A DNA stretch of 64,000 bases from Hymenopellis radicata (GCA_015501595.1 JADNRX010000096.1:1-64000), one strand, 5' to 3'; shown: positions 12,410-24,983, counted from the stretch's first letter. The notes: generated by a model not told the origin, from the letters alone. A program made the numbers and translations.

Positions 12410-14750
12410 CTAACACTCGCCGAGGAAACTGTTCCTCGGTATAGGCTGCTTATAATCATCGACCCACGTCGTCAGATTGGGGTTCGTATACGCTTCCAGG
12501 TACCTTCGGAAACAGCTCGAGTCAGCAACATACAACAAACACAATAGCGCCCCGAACGCACTCCTCAATATACGCCTTCGTCGGAAAATCGTCTGGGTCG
12601 CATCCGATATTTATCGCGCTTTTGGGCTGGTACACGCGTACGTAGTCTATGCTCATTGTCGTTGGGAAAGTCAGGTGCTGTAGATCGACCTCGCCAAAGT
12701 TCCCAGACATCCCCAGATTCGCGAGGATGTACTGCCGCCACATCCTATGAGCAAGCAGATAACTGATTGAATATTCAACAACTCACCATGGGCTCCTGAG
12801 GAACAGGTCTCGCTCCAATCTCCACGCGATTGTCAGCATCAGCACCAGGTCCTCTAAACGTCCATGCGCGTTTGCCGTCGTTCAGCCAAGTGATATACTA
12901 TGGACAATCAGTCTTGCTACGTCAAAGACAAAGAAAGCGCCCTACACTATCATCGTAGCCTGAGGTTTCAAGTCATCAATGCGTGATAGGCGATGGGGGT
13001 ATAAATATCAAGTACCTGGCTTATATTCGAATCCATAAATCGAATAGCACGCTGCCTCTGACAGTTCGTAACAGTCTAGATCTACCCACATCTGAATCAG
13101 AGACAAGAAAAAAGACGACGGTGAAGGATGCCTACTTGTCGTGGACAATACGGACGTAGATTGCTGGTATACACCACCCTTGTACAGGTTGAGCTCCGAA
13201 ACAGTCTCGTCGTAGATCTCCAGATTATTACCCGTAGCATTAAACCACTCGTAGTCATAATTGAAGGGCTTGAGCAGTATAATGAGTAAGGTGTCATCAG
13301 AGGAAAACCTAACGTACAGCCCATTGACTAGACTGCGAGACATGTGCGTGTTGGCCCGCCACCTGAGCCTCAAAGACATCGATCTCAGGAGCCGCTCGCC
13401 CGACGAAGGTGCCATCCGAATGCATAGGTCCAGGATGAGATTCTCCGGGGCATGTACACCTCGATAGCCTCTGACCGGGGAGGTAGGACAAGTCTTTAGC
13501 CATGAGAGGTTTGCCCTCAAGCGTCTGATTCGAAACCGTCCCGACATCGCAGGCGTCGTAGGTGTAAGGCCACTACCGCAAAAGTCAGATTGTATTCAAA
13601 ACAAGCGTGAGAACTTAAAGAGCGCTCACCGTACCATCCAAACTGGCACCGTAACCAGCACGACCGAGATTACCCATCGCCCACACGGCGGGCCACAGTC
13701 CCGCAATGTTGTTCGCGCCAGGCAACGTGACCGCAGCCTCAAGCAGACCCCCAGTAAAGCAAAACTTGTTCCAGGTCGACATCATCCCGCCTTGCCACGG
13801 CAAATCGTGCGTGGTCTTCTCCGAGAGCGTTATACGCAATGCGCCGTCCCTCGTAGTAATCGCCGCAGGATCATACCACTCCATGTTATTCGTGGACCAG
13901 TAATGCAGATCGACAGCTTCCCAATACGGATCCTCGCCGGGATAGAAGGAACGACCGTCGACGTTGAACTCGTCGCTGAAGACGAGCTGCATCTCTTCGC
14001 CCGTCTCCCAGGAGAGTTTTGTGTACACGTCCTTGGGGGTGTCGATATCTATTAAACCGAAATTGCCTGGTATCACGGGGACCTGGTAGATCGATCAGCC
14101 GTGTACATGACAGAAGGTAAACGCGAGGCTGCACCTGTCCGCTCGCATTGATACCTCCGAGATTGAAGCCGCCTTGTGTCGAGAGCATCGTTTTGGTAAA
14201 ATAACTTGCGATGGGGAATCCAGCACTAAGCACAAATGAGATGAATTGCAAGATGGAAGGAATGAGAGAGACAAACAAAAGAGCAACTAGGCCCATGCCG
14301 AGAATCATGAGACAACCGAGGTTGGTGATACCTCTGTAGGTCAAGACGGACCCGCCTGTATCGTTCTTCATGTCCCGTCGCGGGTCGGGATTGTGAAGAT
14401 AGTCGTCTGGCTCAGGGAGGGTTGGGGAAAGGTCTGAGCCCCAGGACGCCGGATCCGCGGATAGGGAGAACTAGGCGCGTATATTTGGTCAGAGATGCGT
14501 GCAGTGACGTGGAGACGACATACCTTGTCCGAAATCGAAGGCGCAATGGACGGTCGGCCACCGCCGCTTTGGTAAGGCCCATCGTTCTTCTGCGAGTCAG
14601 ACATCAGGGTCGTTTTATACGGTCAAAAGCAATCAAGCGTACCAAAGACGTGTTGCTCGCCGTTGAGCGCACACTGGGGGCGCCATTAAGGCTGGCGGTA
14701 GACTGATTGGGTAGGAGCTTCTCGTGTTCACGGTTCGCGGAGGGCGCCAT
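12410..14750 (-). CDS. KRE6/SKN1-like beta-glucan synthesis protein, copy 2 (GH16-type)
   Basis: Same exon plan and domain order as copy 1. The start at 14750 (MAPSANREHEKLLPNQST) is joined by a GT-AG intron to KNDGPYQSGGGRPS. There follow the SWGSDLSPTLPEPDD signature, one membrane anchor, LVFSDEFNVDGRSFYPGEDP, the catalytic-type PEIDVFEAQVAGQHAHVSQS and the end NPNLTTWVDDYKQPIPRN with NSFLGEC. An alternative ATG at 14604 falls inside the first intron and is less likely. Exons 2 and 3, and the intron between them, match copy 1 almost base for base, while the later exons and introns differ clearly. This points to gene conversion or a partial recent duplication. A role in cell-wall beta-1,6-glucan assembly in the secretory pathway is inferred from the family. 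Confidence 0.88.
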
Positions 14751-14777
14751 GCTGTTAGTTCAAAAAGAGAGGGAGAA

Positions 14778-14827
14778 AGAAAGAGCGACTAGAGTGGGAG
14801 ACAAGAAAGAGCGACTAGAGTGGGAGA
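14778..14827. repeat. Two-copy short tandem repeat upstream of KRE6-like copy 2
   Basis: The block AAGAGCGACTAGAGTGGGAG occurs twice in direct succession with a 25-26 base period. It begins 28 bases upstream of the ATG of copy 2 and is absent in front of copy 1. Confidence 0.6.
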
Positions 14828-16736
14828 CTGATAGCATTATAAAACAGTGTCGGGTTTTAAGTAGAGATGCTGAAATTAGTGGGAAATCCCGACTTCGGGA
14901 TTCAGCCGGAGCGTAAGAAGCGCCAAGGAAGGGACATTAGGAAAGAGAGTAAAAATATTAATTACGGATCTACTTTCAGTTTGGCCGCATCGCGTCTGTA
15001 AGTGGTGACGCGCACCGCATAATTGCATTCACATCCATGCCGTACGATCATTCTTGCTCCTGTTAGGCGTAAGTCTAAGGTGGTCGTCTGGTGGTCGCAT
15101 ACGTCGCGAAACTCGGTCAGTCACGTTAGTACGAAAGGCCATGGTGGTGCAGAGGCAAGCGCTACAAATGTGCACAGCCACAGAGAGGGCAATCCAACTC
15201 AAAGTCAAACTCATGTGCAGAGAACATGTGCATGAGATTCGCCAAAGGCATAAGTACATGTATGGTGCCGTCCGTGCATTGTCGAGGCGCTGCCTTAGGA
15301 GCTTCACGGCCAGTAGGTGCGAAGTCCAACTTCAACCAAGAGATCTGTTGCTTAGTAACTTGCGTGTCAGTCTCAGGGTCTTGATGCGCGATATTGTACG
15401 GTAACAATGTACGACTACCGGCCTAGCCTAGGCTGGCTTCAATCAACCAGATTGGTCCCACTCTCGGCGTATTCGTTAAGGCTACTAACATACCTTGAAT
15501 AGTCCTAGACGTTTCCGTGGCGTGTTTTATCTTTCGCGACCAAGGTAAGGAGTAGGTACGTACGTACATGAGTGACTACGCCGGAATTGACTTTTCCCTA
15601 GGCTGTTTTCGAAAAGGTCGCTTCCCCCCACAACAACTGTGGGTGAAATCTATTGTGAGCTCAAGCTCAAGGATCGCATCCAGACAGAAAACTACATCAC
15701 TTTGTTCGCCACTCACCGTCATACGATTCCTGTGCGTATCCTCAAGCTCGTGTATTAGGACGGTTCATTTTGATAAGCGTCATCATATAACTTATAAACA
15801 TATCACTGTGCCCGGAACACGCAGGTCAAATACAGCTGGTCCAAGCTACCTCCTGGAATGCAGCATATGAAGCATATCCCGCGATATAGGTGTCAAGACT
15901 CAGAACGCGTCGTAGAGAAACGCAAAGCAGTAGTTTCGCAGACATGGCCGAGGATCGTAAGAGATCGGAGTACCGGGCCGGTCGCCTCCCTTGCCGCCGA
16001 TCAGTCTCGATCAGTTGAACTTGAAGAAGAGACTTGGAAACGGCTCCCATCTCGCATCTACAACAAAAGAATGCAAAGAGCTGTGCCCTCAGCCTTCAAC
16101 GTCCGCTAGAGGGGCTCAGTCATCCTGGTGATACATCTTTTTCCACCACCAGAATCAAACATATTGATGGAACTTTGTAGCATGGTATGAGGCTGAATTC
16201 GAAGGCGCAGGCGGCGACCTGAAGCCGCGGTCCGCTTACATTTCACTCCTTGGTCTTCCTGCCAGTGAGTTTGTTCTAGTTTAATACTCCTCCTTGTACC
16301 CGTGTCAGGACTACTGTTCCGTGCTGGTTTGACATTGCTAGCAGAGTCAACCGTTTGACATCTATTTCAATGTCGTTCCGGTTCACGCTACTACGTTGGG
16401 CTTGTTAGGACGTTTTCGAGTGACAAGGCGAACATCGACAAATACGGAGACCAGCATGATACGACGGATTCCCGTGGGCCGTGGACATCGTCAGTTCATT
16501 CAGATTTTGCTATGGCATTGGTTGTCATTTAGATGTGAGTGTGGCTGATTTATTTCAGCTCGCCATCGTTACACTCAGTTCAGCACACGATGCGATCTTC
16601 CAGCGAAGAACGCGGCCATTCATTCTCGAAGATAGATGCGAGAATCGCATAAGACGCGCATAAGCACGGAAAACCATCAGACCTGCCGATTCCAAGATGA
16701 ACAGTTCCTGCTGCTTCGAAGTGATGCAAAGTCCCA
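14828..16736. other. Long intergenic stretch, no supported gene
   Basis: Short frames only. A piece at about 15640-15760 (LKLKDRIQTENYITLFATHR) reads like part of a protein but has no start, no splice-consistent neighbours and no recognised family, so at most it is a relic. Confidence 0.45.
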
Positions 16737-16743
16737 TATAAAG
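16737..16743 (+). promoter_or_regulatory. TATA box of seven-TM copy C
   Basis: TATAAAG, 61 bases before the ATG at 16798. The same heptamer precedes copies D, E, F and G. Confidence 0.6.
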
Positions 16744-16797
16744 ACGCAGACTGCTATCCGCCGGTAGGTCAGTTGACAGGTTCAACATTAAACCATC

Positions 16798-18074
16798 ATG
16801 TCAACGACATTCGAGGATTCTGGACTCTCTGTGGCTGACGTTCAGTCTCTCATGTCGGCGGAATTAAATGGTCCAATTCTCTTCTTCTTCTGTCATGGCA
16901 TCCACACTTGCATTTTTCTGGTTGCCTTGCATTACATAGGTGACTGCTTCATATTGACGACCATGTTCTCGCACTGACTTTCTGCATAGTTCAGAGCGCC
17001 CACTCCGACCGGAAGCGAAACACCTTTGGCGCCATCGTCACATTCTTCTGGTGCGCCAACACCCTCATCATGGGTTTGACGTGGAACACGGTGAACGAGG
17101 CCTTCATTGTCCATGGAACATCGTTGGAAGCGGAGTTCAACTTCGACGATTTGGTCCAGATTCTTATATGCTCTGTACTTCGAGCTCTCAGTGTCTTTCT
17201 CGCGGACCTAATCTTGGTATGTACATGAATTGAGCACTCCATTTCCATTGACCTCAATGAGTAGATCTGGCGCTGTTGGGTGTTGTATGGAGGCGACGTA
17301 AAAATCGTTGCGGTGCCTAGTCTTTGTCTGATTACTGAAACAAGTGCGTTCATTTGTGCTTCACGGGCTTGTTTGTCTTACATCTTTTCTACATAGTTGC
17401 CGCTGGCTTTCTCGTCTTTTACGACGTCACTTCAAGTAATGAGGCTAGTGCTTCCCAGGCCGTTTGGACCCTGGTTTATTATTCAATGACCATGGTCACA
17501 AATAGTCTCTGCACCTTCCTCATCCTGTTTCGCATCGTACGGGTTCGCGGTGTGGGCGCCGGCATCAAGACTTACCGCGGCATCATCGAGATTCTCATCG
17601 AATCGGCGGTCATGTATACAATCATTTACACTGCTCTCCTCGTTGTGTACGCATACGAGTTTTACTCTCCAAACGTACTGGTCATGACCGCGTACACTTA
17701 CCCTCAGATGATATCATATAGTGTTACTGTGAGTACCTGTTCATATAGTCGTCGATCGCACTAAATCATACACGCAGGGTATCGCGCCAACCCTCATCAT
17801 TGCCCGTGTCATGGCCGGACACTCGCGTCCAAACGATTCCTGGTCGCGTCCTTCACTCCCTCATTTACAAAGTAATATGCGATCCCTCACGGAGTCTATG
17901 CAATTTGTGGCCCCATCAAGCCATGGTACTGCCTCTGCACATACCATCACGAACATCGATACAGATCGGATGCACGTTCATGGGGTGGCAGAAGACGAAC
18001 GAGAGGGAGGCGAAGAAGCACGTGAAGGCAAGACGCAGTCGCCTCAGGACAATTGTAGCGCGGACGCGTCTTAG
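16798..18074 (+). CDS. Seven-TM family member C (best reference copy)
   Basis: Exons 16798-16939, 16990-17216, 17265-17343, 17397-17728 and 17778-18074 give 358 residues with intron phases 1, 0, 1, 0. Hydrophobic segments lie at roughly 26-44 (PILFFFCHGIHTCIFLVAL), 58-79, 105-123, 138-159, 171-195 (LVYYSMTMVTNSLCTFLILF), 209-236 and 250-273. Exon 3 encodes the boundary motif IWRCWVLYGGDVKIV. After TM7 comes GIAPTLIIARVMAGHSRPND, then an acidic tail of about 85 residues. TM7 has no retinal-type lysine in a rhodopsin context, and the protein does not resemble STE3 pheromone receptors. It is nearly identical to copy E in its introns. Role unknown; a plasma-membrane location and sensor function are inferred from topology only. 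Confidence 0.87.
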
Positions 18075-18474
18075 GTTTCGCAAGAGCTGGGATGTGCGCC
18101 GGCGCCGTCCTCGGAATCGAATTTATCACTACTTTACAACCAAATATCCATGTTCGGAGACAATCCCCAAGTGAAGTTCTCGTGTGAGTCCAAGTTAAAG
18201 CTGCAGCTGTCTGTCTTTGATAGCAACACAAATACTTTAGTAGACATGTAATTCACGCCACGCTAACATTAGAGTTGCCCGCGTTCTTCGACCCTTCTCC
18301 TTTGGAATTGGCCCTGACGACGGTCGAATCATGAGCCACCTCCAATCTAAACTTGGTTCGTCGTGTCCTGGCACTTCCCGTTGTGTCACGTCAACTCGTT
18401 CGTGGGCAAAAGTAAATCCATCGATTCGCTTCACCAGTTCCAAAGAGAATTCATCGCATCCAACCCACTACAAG

Positions 18475-18960
18475 GGCTAGAGCATATACCTGAAATCCAG
18501 CACCCGTTCCCCATCATCCTCAACTCTTTCACACCATACTTCATCCCTCCCTTCTCTTGCTCCCTCCTCTCATTAAACCTCCAATAACAGAAAACTGCCA
18601 CAGGAACACAAACGATCTCAATCCCGACAAACATCAGCTCCAGCGCGTCTGCAAAATAGGAAGACTGAGCACGTATTTCATCTAATGAGAAAACACGCCG
18701 AGTCGAAGTATAAACCGCGGACGATCCTGGCTTCGGTACTTAGATGTTCGACGCGACTGCAGCACTGAGCCCGCCCACGCCGATATGAAGCATCATGCCC
18801 AGAGCGCGTTTGTATTGCCCAGATAGATCGTTCCCGAGCCTGTATACTCAATGGTCGGATACGCTTGCAGTAACAGGTGCGACCTACCAAGCAACGATAC
18901 CGGGAAACGGCGCATAGTTCCCCGCAACGCAGATCGTGAATGAGCCGCTTTGGCCCTTGT
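18475..18960 (-). pseudogene. C-terminal relic of a major-facilitator transporter
   Basis: Read on the minus strand across frame changes, the order of pieces is FTICVAGNYAPFPGIVAW, then RALGMMLHIGVGGLSAAV, then ADALELMFVGIEIVCVPVA with CYWRFNERREQE. This order and spacing match the last two membrane segments and the charged end of fungal MFS transporters of the allantoate/phthalate permease type. In-frame stops and at least one frame change separate the pieces. The assignment rests on motif resemblance alone. Confidence 0.45.
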
Positions 18961-20903
18961 CGAGGGAACTGCCTTTACGACCTAGACGGTAGCGGATAGG
19001 ACGAGCCTTAGCCTTGAGGTAGAGGATGGAAATTGCGGAAATATAGCACCAGCCTGGGTCTACCAGGGGAGGTGGGGATTTAGCGCTCGCAGATGCACGT
19101 AGACTGGAATAGAGACCTCAACAGAATGGTCATCATACTACACGAAGGAAGCGTCTCGGTCCATCCGAGGCTGCTCGGTGCCTACTGCCAATCTAATCCC
19201 AAAGCGGCAGCGACGCGAACCCGACGTCGGGTCGCCACCTAGAGTTGTCTTCACAGGCCTTTATGGAGTCGACCGCTGTAGTGCTGTAGCCCTTGACGTT
19301 GGGGATGGTGGTGGTATGGCAGACGACTCCGCCGAGAGGCCCGTGGACTTTGAGAACTGGTGAGCCCATTATCGGGAACTGTCAAGACGAGGAAATGCAC
19401 GTCAGAGTAGGACGAAAGGGCGTATAATCCACGGAGAAGGCAGAGATGATGGCAAGAGGGAACGCCTAATCGGGCTTATCCACTGACCACCATCACGACC
19501 GCGGATACATACGCCGACAACGCATAAAACGTTGGTCAGCTTCAAGAGTCCTCCGTAAAAATGCTCGCAAGGACGCTTCGTCAATTGGTCATGTCTTGAC
19601 AACGTTTTCGACGACAAGTTGGCGCGTTATCCCGGTGCATATGTGCTGCAGCGGGAACTGGTTGAAGAAAAGTCATACTGTGCTTAATTCTGCTTCTGAG
19701 GCCGTAGCAAAGGCACACGGTGGGTTTGGCGTTTACCAGGGTACGTTCCCAAGTATTTTTTCATGTTCAAGGTATTCAATGACTACTAATGGCCAGGACG
19801 TTGGAAGCTGGACCGCTTCAGCGACGTGTCGGCTTGACGGACCTTCGTCGAAGGATGGCTCCCTCAGCAGTCGCCCAGCCCAGTCCTGACCATACCGCAA
19901 TCGTTGCCGTTACCGTTGTAACTGTTCATCCGCCACTACGCAGGCAAGGGCCAGAGCTGTCGATTCTATGGCAGCGGCGTGCCCAACTCGGCCATATCAC
20001 CCATTCGACAGACTTTATCTCTTGCAGCTTTCGGAAGGAATGTGACGTTTGTTTGAGGCGCGATGGACCGAATATGACTGAACCAATGTGCGGTACGTCT
20101 CCTTGTTGATGCTAATGTCTACTGCTAAATGACTCCTTTCATAGATATTGTCACCGCTCGACTTCCACGCGTAAGGATGTCGCATCCCAGTTTCCTTTTA
20201 CGCCAGTTTCTTTGCCCGTCGCCGCTCCACCCCAGGCTAGTTGTAAGGCCAAATCACAGCTGCCAGCGCTGTCGGCAGAACTCTCGTCGTCCTCGAACTT
20301 GCTCACGCTAAAACGGTAAGGATCAATACATCACAGGGACGAATAGTACACATAAGAATACCTTCTCCCTTCACCTCCATTCGGATCCACAGCGACTACC
20401 TACCACTCCGTCGCCTTTCACTCGCATATCCGGCCGCGCGTTAATGCATTCTATACATCATGCTGTCGTCGGCGGTAGGCCCCCTGCAAATTTGAACTCG
20501 GGTCAGCGCTATGTCACATCACCTGACGTGACTAAGTCGTGTCCAAATTTTGAACGAAGTTCGAACGTAAAACGGAACTTGTTGCCGCTTTGTATTAGGC
20601 TGACTACGGGAGACTAGTTCGAACGTTACTTACGGGGCTTTACTGCTCCTCGAAATCTGTGTTTCTCAAAGGACCATGTATAGCGCCCTTAGCCCTACAT
20701 TGGTCGGGACCAGCAAGCCCTTCGGCAGATGAACGGGGTAAAGCAAATGCGTGCAGTACTTGTTTAATAAATTTGGCAGGGCCGCGCTCGCCAGTACTAT
20801 AAGAACGAATGTCGAATTGAAATGGCACGATGATACGGTAAAATTTGAGCAAATGGCCTGTCCGAATCGCCGCATCGTACTAGCATCGTGAACACTAGCA
20901 CTC
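18961..20903. other. Long intergenic stretch, no supported gene
   Basis: Short frames on both strands with repeated stops. A run near 19590-19660 (DDKLARYPGAYVLQREL) looks protein-like but could not be extended or assigned. Nothing else was recognised. Confidence 0.45.
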
Positions 20904-22190
20904 TCAGTGGCGGAGTGGCACGGCTTGCGCGCTCTTGTCGAAGTCAACATCGTGCCCATCCTGATCTCCATCTGTTCCATCTTCTGAAACCCCCATGATT
21001 TCCTCCAATGCAATGTCTAAGATACTTTGTCCAACGCTCAGTGATGCTCCGATAAATTGGGAAGGCTCTTCCAGAGAAACCGCAGTACTCTGGATGCGGG
21101 GAGCCGAACGACTTGTCGATGAGTCGTGTAGGCGGGACTTCCCAGCCATGACGTGGCAGATTATGAGCGTTGGCGCGATTCCCTTCAACGTCATCAGATA
21201 CGAGGACACTGGTGTGTAATGATTGATCACTCACCGTGATACTGTTTGAGACTGCCCATGGGAAACGAAAGCTACACAGAAACCACAGACCAGTGTAGAA
21301 GTCGTGTGCATATACAACAAGCAGGGCCAGGTATGCGATAGTGTATGCAAGAGCGGATTCAATGAGGATTTCAATGAGCTTTCGGTACGTCCTGAGAAAC
21401 CTGTTGGACCGCACAAGGCGCCAAACAATGAGGAAGGTACAAAGACCGTTGGAAAAGACCGTGGTACAGCAATAACCAAAGGTCCATTTGGTCTCTTGCA
21501 AATAGCTGCCATTACGTCTAGACTCCAAAGTAATAAGCACAGACGAAGTCACTGCGCGTAATGGTTAGGACATAGATACAAAGGAGATGCGAGACTCACA
21601 TATTTCAATAAGAAGACATGCAGTGAGAGGAGCTGTGATTTTCCAGGTGCGTCCATATAATATCCAACAGCGCCACATCTAAACAGACTCATTAGCCCCA
21701 GACCGAAGTGAAATTACTTATTGAGACCAACCAGAACCATGTCGGCCACAATGACATTGACACTTTGGATTACAACGACTGCCACAGTGGATGCATCGGC
21801 ATTCTTTGCTGTAAGGCCCGAGGTCGAGTAATATAGGAGTTCCGACTGCAGTGATGCTCCGTGAGTAATAAACTGACTGTGCACGTTGTTCCACCAATTC
21901 AGCGCAGTGAGAGCACTTTGAGAACCCCACAGAAAAGTGATTATGCAAGCAAAAATGATTCGCTGTCGATCCAGACTATTCGCACCAAGTACTGATGAAG
22001 GCGAAGTCAATGATCGATGTAGGCACACAAGTTATGAGGTCTTACATGTATGGGACAAAGCAAGAATGAAGACACATGTATGCAGGGCATAACCGAATAC
22101 GAGGAGGACCGTTGAGTGCAGTTTGGCGGAGAGGGCGTATTGAACGTCTGCGACTGTGATCCCGAGGTCCTCTAGCGACATCGAGGACAT
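20904..22190 (-). CDS. Seven-TM family member D
   Basis: Five exons (22190-22046, 21991-21732, 21678-21600, 21551-21235, 21182-20904) give 359 residues. It is one of the more diverged copies: exon 1 ends LSHT in place of YYIG, exon 2 is the longest (260 bp, with an enlarged loop SGLTAKNADASTVAV between TM2 and TM3), and exon 3 starts MWRCWILYGRTWKI. TM5-TM6 read FSNGLCTFLIVWRLV and LIESALAYTIAYLALLVVY. The post-TM7 motif is APTLIICHVMAGKSRLHDSS, so the usual ARVMAG is CHVMAG. The exon 2 donor is GTTGGT, which is weak but is the only one that keeps phase 0. A TATAAAG box lies 34 bases upstream. Confidence 0.8.
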
Positions 22191-22223
22191 GCTGTTTGTC
22201 ATGAGCGTGCCGCGTTGCTGGCT

Positions 22224-22230
22224 CTTTATA
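22224..22230 (-). promoter_or_regulatory. TATA box of seven-TM copy D
   Basis: TATAAAG on the minus strand, 34 bases before the ATG at 22190. Confidence 0.6.
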
Positions 22231-22834
22231 TCTGTCGCCTCGAGTCATCCTTATGGCATCTCAAGTATCTGTTCCGCCCAAATATCAGGAAGGAGAGTCA
22301 CTCACAGCACGGAGATCATTGATGATTGCCATGTGCATATTCGAGGAAGGTGGTGTCATAAGCTGGGATGGGAATTCGGTGGAAACAAAGAAACGGTTCA
22401 CATGAGTGAGGGCAGCGCGTAAGGCAAGGCTCCAGCAACGAGGACATCGACGATGATGGGGTGAAGCAAGTAGCAATCCAGATCATGTATCCCCGGGTAC
22501 GCGGGCCGAACGAAAGTGCTCGTCTGCCCTTTCAGATATATATATGGCCACCAGCATGTCTAACACCAGGATAGAGCCATACCTGATGAATCACTGTTCT
22601 TCTTGAAGGATCGTAAATGACGCCCAGCTTGGCCGGGCAAAACACGCCCTAGAAGAGACGGACGGGGCCACTGGCAATTTCAGAGGCGCGCGCGTTAACC
22701 CTTTCGCGCCGCATCTATTCGTCGTTTTTGGAAGCGATTGCAACGGATTTGGGAAGAAAAACACTGTCACGAGCAGATTCTCGGGCCGGGAGCCGAATTG
22801 ACTCTTCTTCACGGTGCACCTGCACTACACCTTT
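22231..22834. other. Intergenic stretch upstream of seven-TM copy D
   Basis: Lies between the TATA box of copy D and repeat R2. Short frames on both strands show no domain, splice-consistent extension or shared repeat. Nothing was recognised. Confidence 0.45.
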
Positions 22835-23330
22835 GAACGCGACGCTACATCGAAGACATAACACGAAGACTGCGGACGATGGAGCTCTCTTTCACCTGTG
22901 AGCCTCTGACATCAAACACTTCGAGCAACGTCTCTGTTCATCAAGATGCATTGCACGCGACTATCTAGGCAACGTTGACGATGCACTTCCGGTTATGATA
23001 CAAGCACATACTATCTTGACTGAGACCAGGCTCCCGCACTTGGAGCGCGTTATGATTTGGTGGCGGAGAACGCCGAAACACACACCCACACATCAGGATG
23101 GTCGCTGGGACTCAGGCCTCAGGTTGAACAATCCTTGGGCCGTCTTGGAATGCCCAAGACTCCGTCCGGAGCTGTCCGCGTATTAGGAACTCCTTTGACT
23201 TCTCCGTACTCCTCCTCATTCTCCGTTATTCAGCATGTCATATCATCTTTCGGTCAATGAAGCACTTTGGCTGTTAGCCATCAGCGCGGTCAGATCGACG
23301 CGACCGGAGATGATCTCCGTGAAGTGAGTA
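22835..23330. repeat. Dispersed direct repeat R2 (partner R1 at 10.85-11.35 kb)
   Basis: Homologous to R1 in the same orientation, with small indels; landmarks are listed under R1. The final part (ACCGGA-GATGATCTCCG) recurs weakly near 24860-24895. A seven-TM exon 2 fragment follows within 100 bases. Confidence 0.7.
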
Positions 23331-23397
23331 CTCAATGAGTACTACATTCATTCCTCAAGCTGAACGCGGGCTGAGGCGCCATAGCTGTCACTATGAA

Positions 23398-23541
23398 GAC
23401 AACCAACAATTCGCCATCGTAGCTTTGTCCTGGAAATGGGTCGACGATGGCTTCATCACCCATGTACCGGGTGGTCTCATACTTCGGGGCCTGAATGTCC
23501 GTCTCGCAGACCTGATCTTGATACGTGCATCGATTGAGTAG
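23398..23541 (+). pseudogene. Exon-2 fragment of a seven-TM family gene
   Basis: The frame reads FAIVALSWKWVDDGFITHVP then LILRGLNVRLADLILI. It matches the part of exon 2 running from the end of TM2 (W-K/N-x-V-x-D-x-FI-x-H) to TM3 (LR-x-LNV-x-LADLIL), with about 25 residues of the loop deleted. No exon 1, 3, 4 or 5 could be found around it, so it is a relic of a ninth family member. Confidence 0.65.
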
Positions 23542-23733
23542 GTCCAAATACCGTCAGAACGCCTATAGGAGTGGCCATGAACCCCTGCACTAGCCATCGC
23601 GTGAAGCGACAACTGTGGTTCGGCGATGAGGACGGTCGTAAGTCCAGAAAAACAAGGGGGATCGCGACCTCTGCTCCTGCTATCATGTCTACCCGGAGAA
23701 GCCCCCTCGCTCAAAGGTGCCGTCTTTCTCCAA

Positions 23734-24073
23734 TACGGCTTTCCGAAGATCGGCATGTTCCAAATCATGGTATCAGCACGTACACTTGAACAACAAGCTA
23801 CGTCCCATGTCCAGTTCGCGGAATGGTCTCAGGCGTGTCGCGGAAAACAGGTGGAATCTATGACGCACTACGCACAGTTGGCGGCGAGGCCAGTCAAAAC
23901 GGATTGTAGTCGACTAGGAAACCAGTCTTTGAGGCGAAAAATCAGCATATGTACATGATAGGCATGACACGCCAGAATTGGATGCGTAGAGGAAATACTT
24001 TTTCCGCAGGAATGGTACGTGTACCGGTGTGTGCTTACCTCTGTCCCTTGGCGCGTCTTACGAAGGATTAGAA
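23734..24073. repeat. Dispersed direct repeat X1 (partner X2 at 26.94-27.27 kb)
   Basis: About 340 bp that aligns with 26941-27268, from TACGGCTTTCCGA to GAAGGATTAGAAG. The central block GTCAAAACGGATTGTAGTCG is identical and small deletions separate the rest. In X2 a frame reads NDKLPHVQFRGMASGVPRTT, which hints at a decayed coding exon of unknown family. Confidence 0.75.
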
Positions 24074-24983
24074 GGATCTATCTTCAAGGTGACATATGGC
24101 AAATGGAACTCGGACTCTTCCTTCCTCCGTCTTCTTGGGATGTCACGTTTTCTTCGCAGCTTCGGCGTTGGGCTTTGACAATCTTCATGTGCGACTTGAT
24201 GACATCTACTGAGCGGCTATGCAGAACATGAGGATGATAGCGGTTCCGTTTCCGTTGCAGACTGTTATGCCTGTAGTAGCATGACGGTGGTTCGGCGAAT
24301 ACTTGGCTCCTCCTCAGGCTGGCGTTTCGAGCGCGGTCGGTCGCTGCCGCGCGCGAAATACAGGTCGAGCCGTGGGTAGGGTGACGCAAGGACCGGGGAC
24401 CGTGGTCATTGCTCCGGTTTCAGGAATGAATCGTGTGTTGATTGCTCTCCCTCTGCTAATGTGAGTTCCCTTCGTTCTATTCTTAATTTGGGTTCTTGAT
24501 GTAGTAGTTGTGGAGGAGAGATCGCCAATCTCACGCCGGTTGTGCACCGCGAAGTGCTTTGGCTTGGGTGCGGTCCACTCGACAGTGTTCAGAGCTGCTC
24601 TTACCGTTAGGCCATTTTGTGTGTTATACCGAATGGCCTTATGGCCGCGACTCGTACGTCAAACACACCGAAACGAGTACGAGAGCTTCTGATCAATCAG
24701 GCTTCCCGCACTATGAATTGTAGTATCATGAGTTTATTTGGGCCGCGACTTCATCCGTGTCGACCGTTCTCACTGATTGCTTCAGAGTGACTGCTTCTAC
24801 GCGACTGTATCATGTTTCCACCATCGTGACAGTGTGTGTGATTCGTGCGTCGGGATCTTTTCTGACCGGACCTGATGATCTCCGAGAGTGAGCACACGCA
24901 GTCTGAGATGGATTTGCCATAGCGCTTGTTATGAGGATAATCAGTTTCACTTCTTTAAGGCTCACCTATCCTAGAAACTTCGG
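24074..24983. other. Intergenic stretch between repeat X1 and seven-TM copy E
   Basis: No supported gene. The only feature seen is a weak partial match to the end of repeats R1/R2 near 24860-24895. Confidence 0.45.

Noticed and set aside
14604..14604. ATG as alternative start of KRE6-like copy 2
   Set aside because: Lies in the first intron close to its acceptor; the exon 1 at 14750 matches copy 1 in sequence and splice position.
16798..18074. Idea that the seven-TM genes are STE3 mating-pheromone receptors or microbial rhodopsins
   Set aside because: No STE3 signature and no pheromone precursor gene recognised nearby; TM7 lacks the retinal-binding lysine context. The family stays unassigned.
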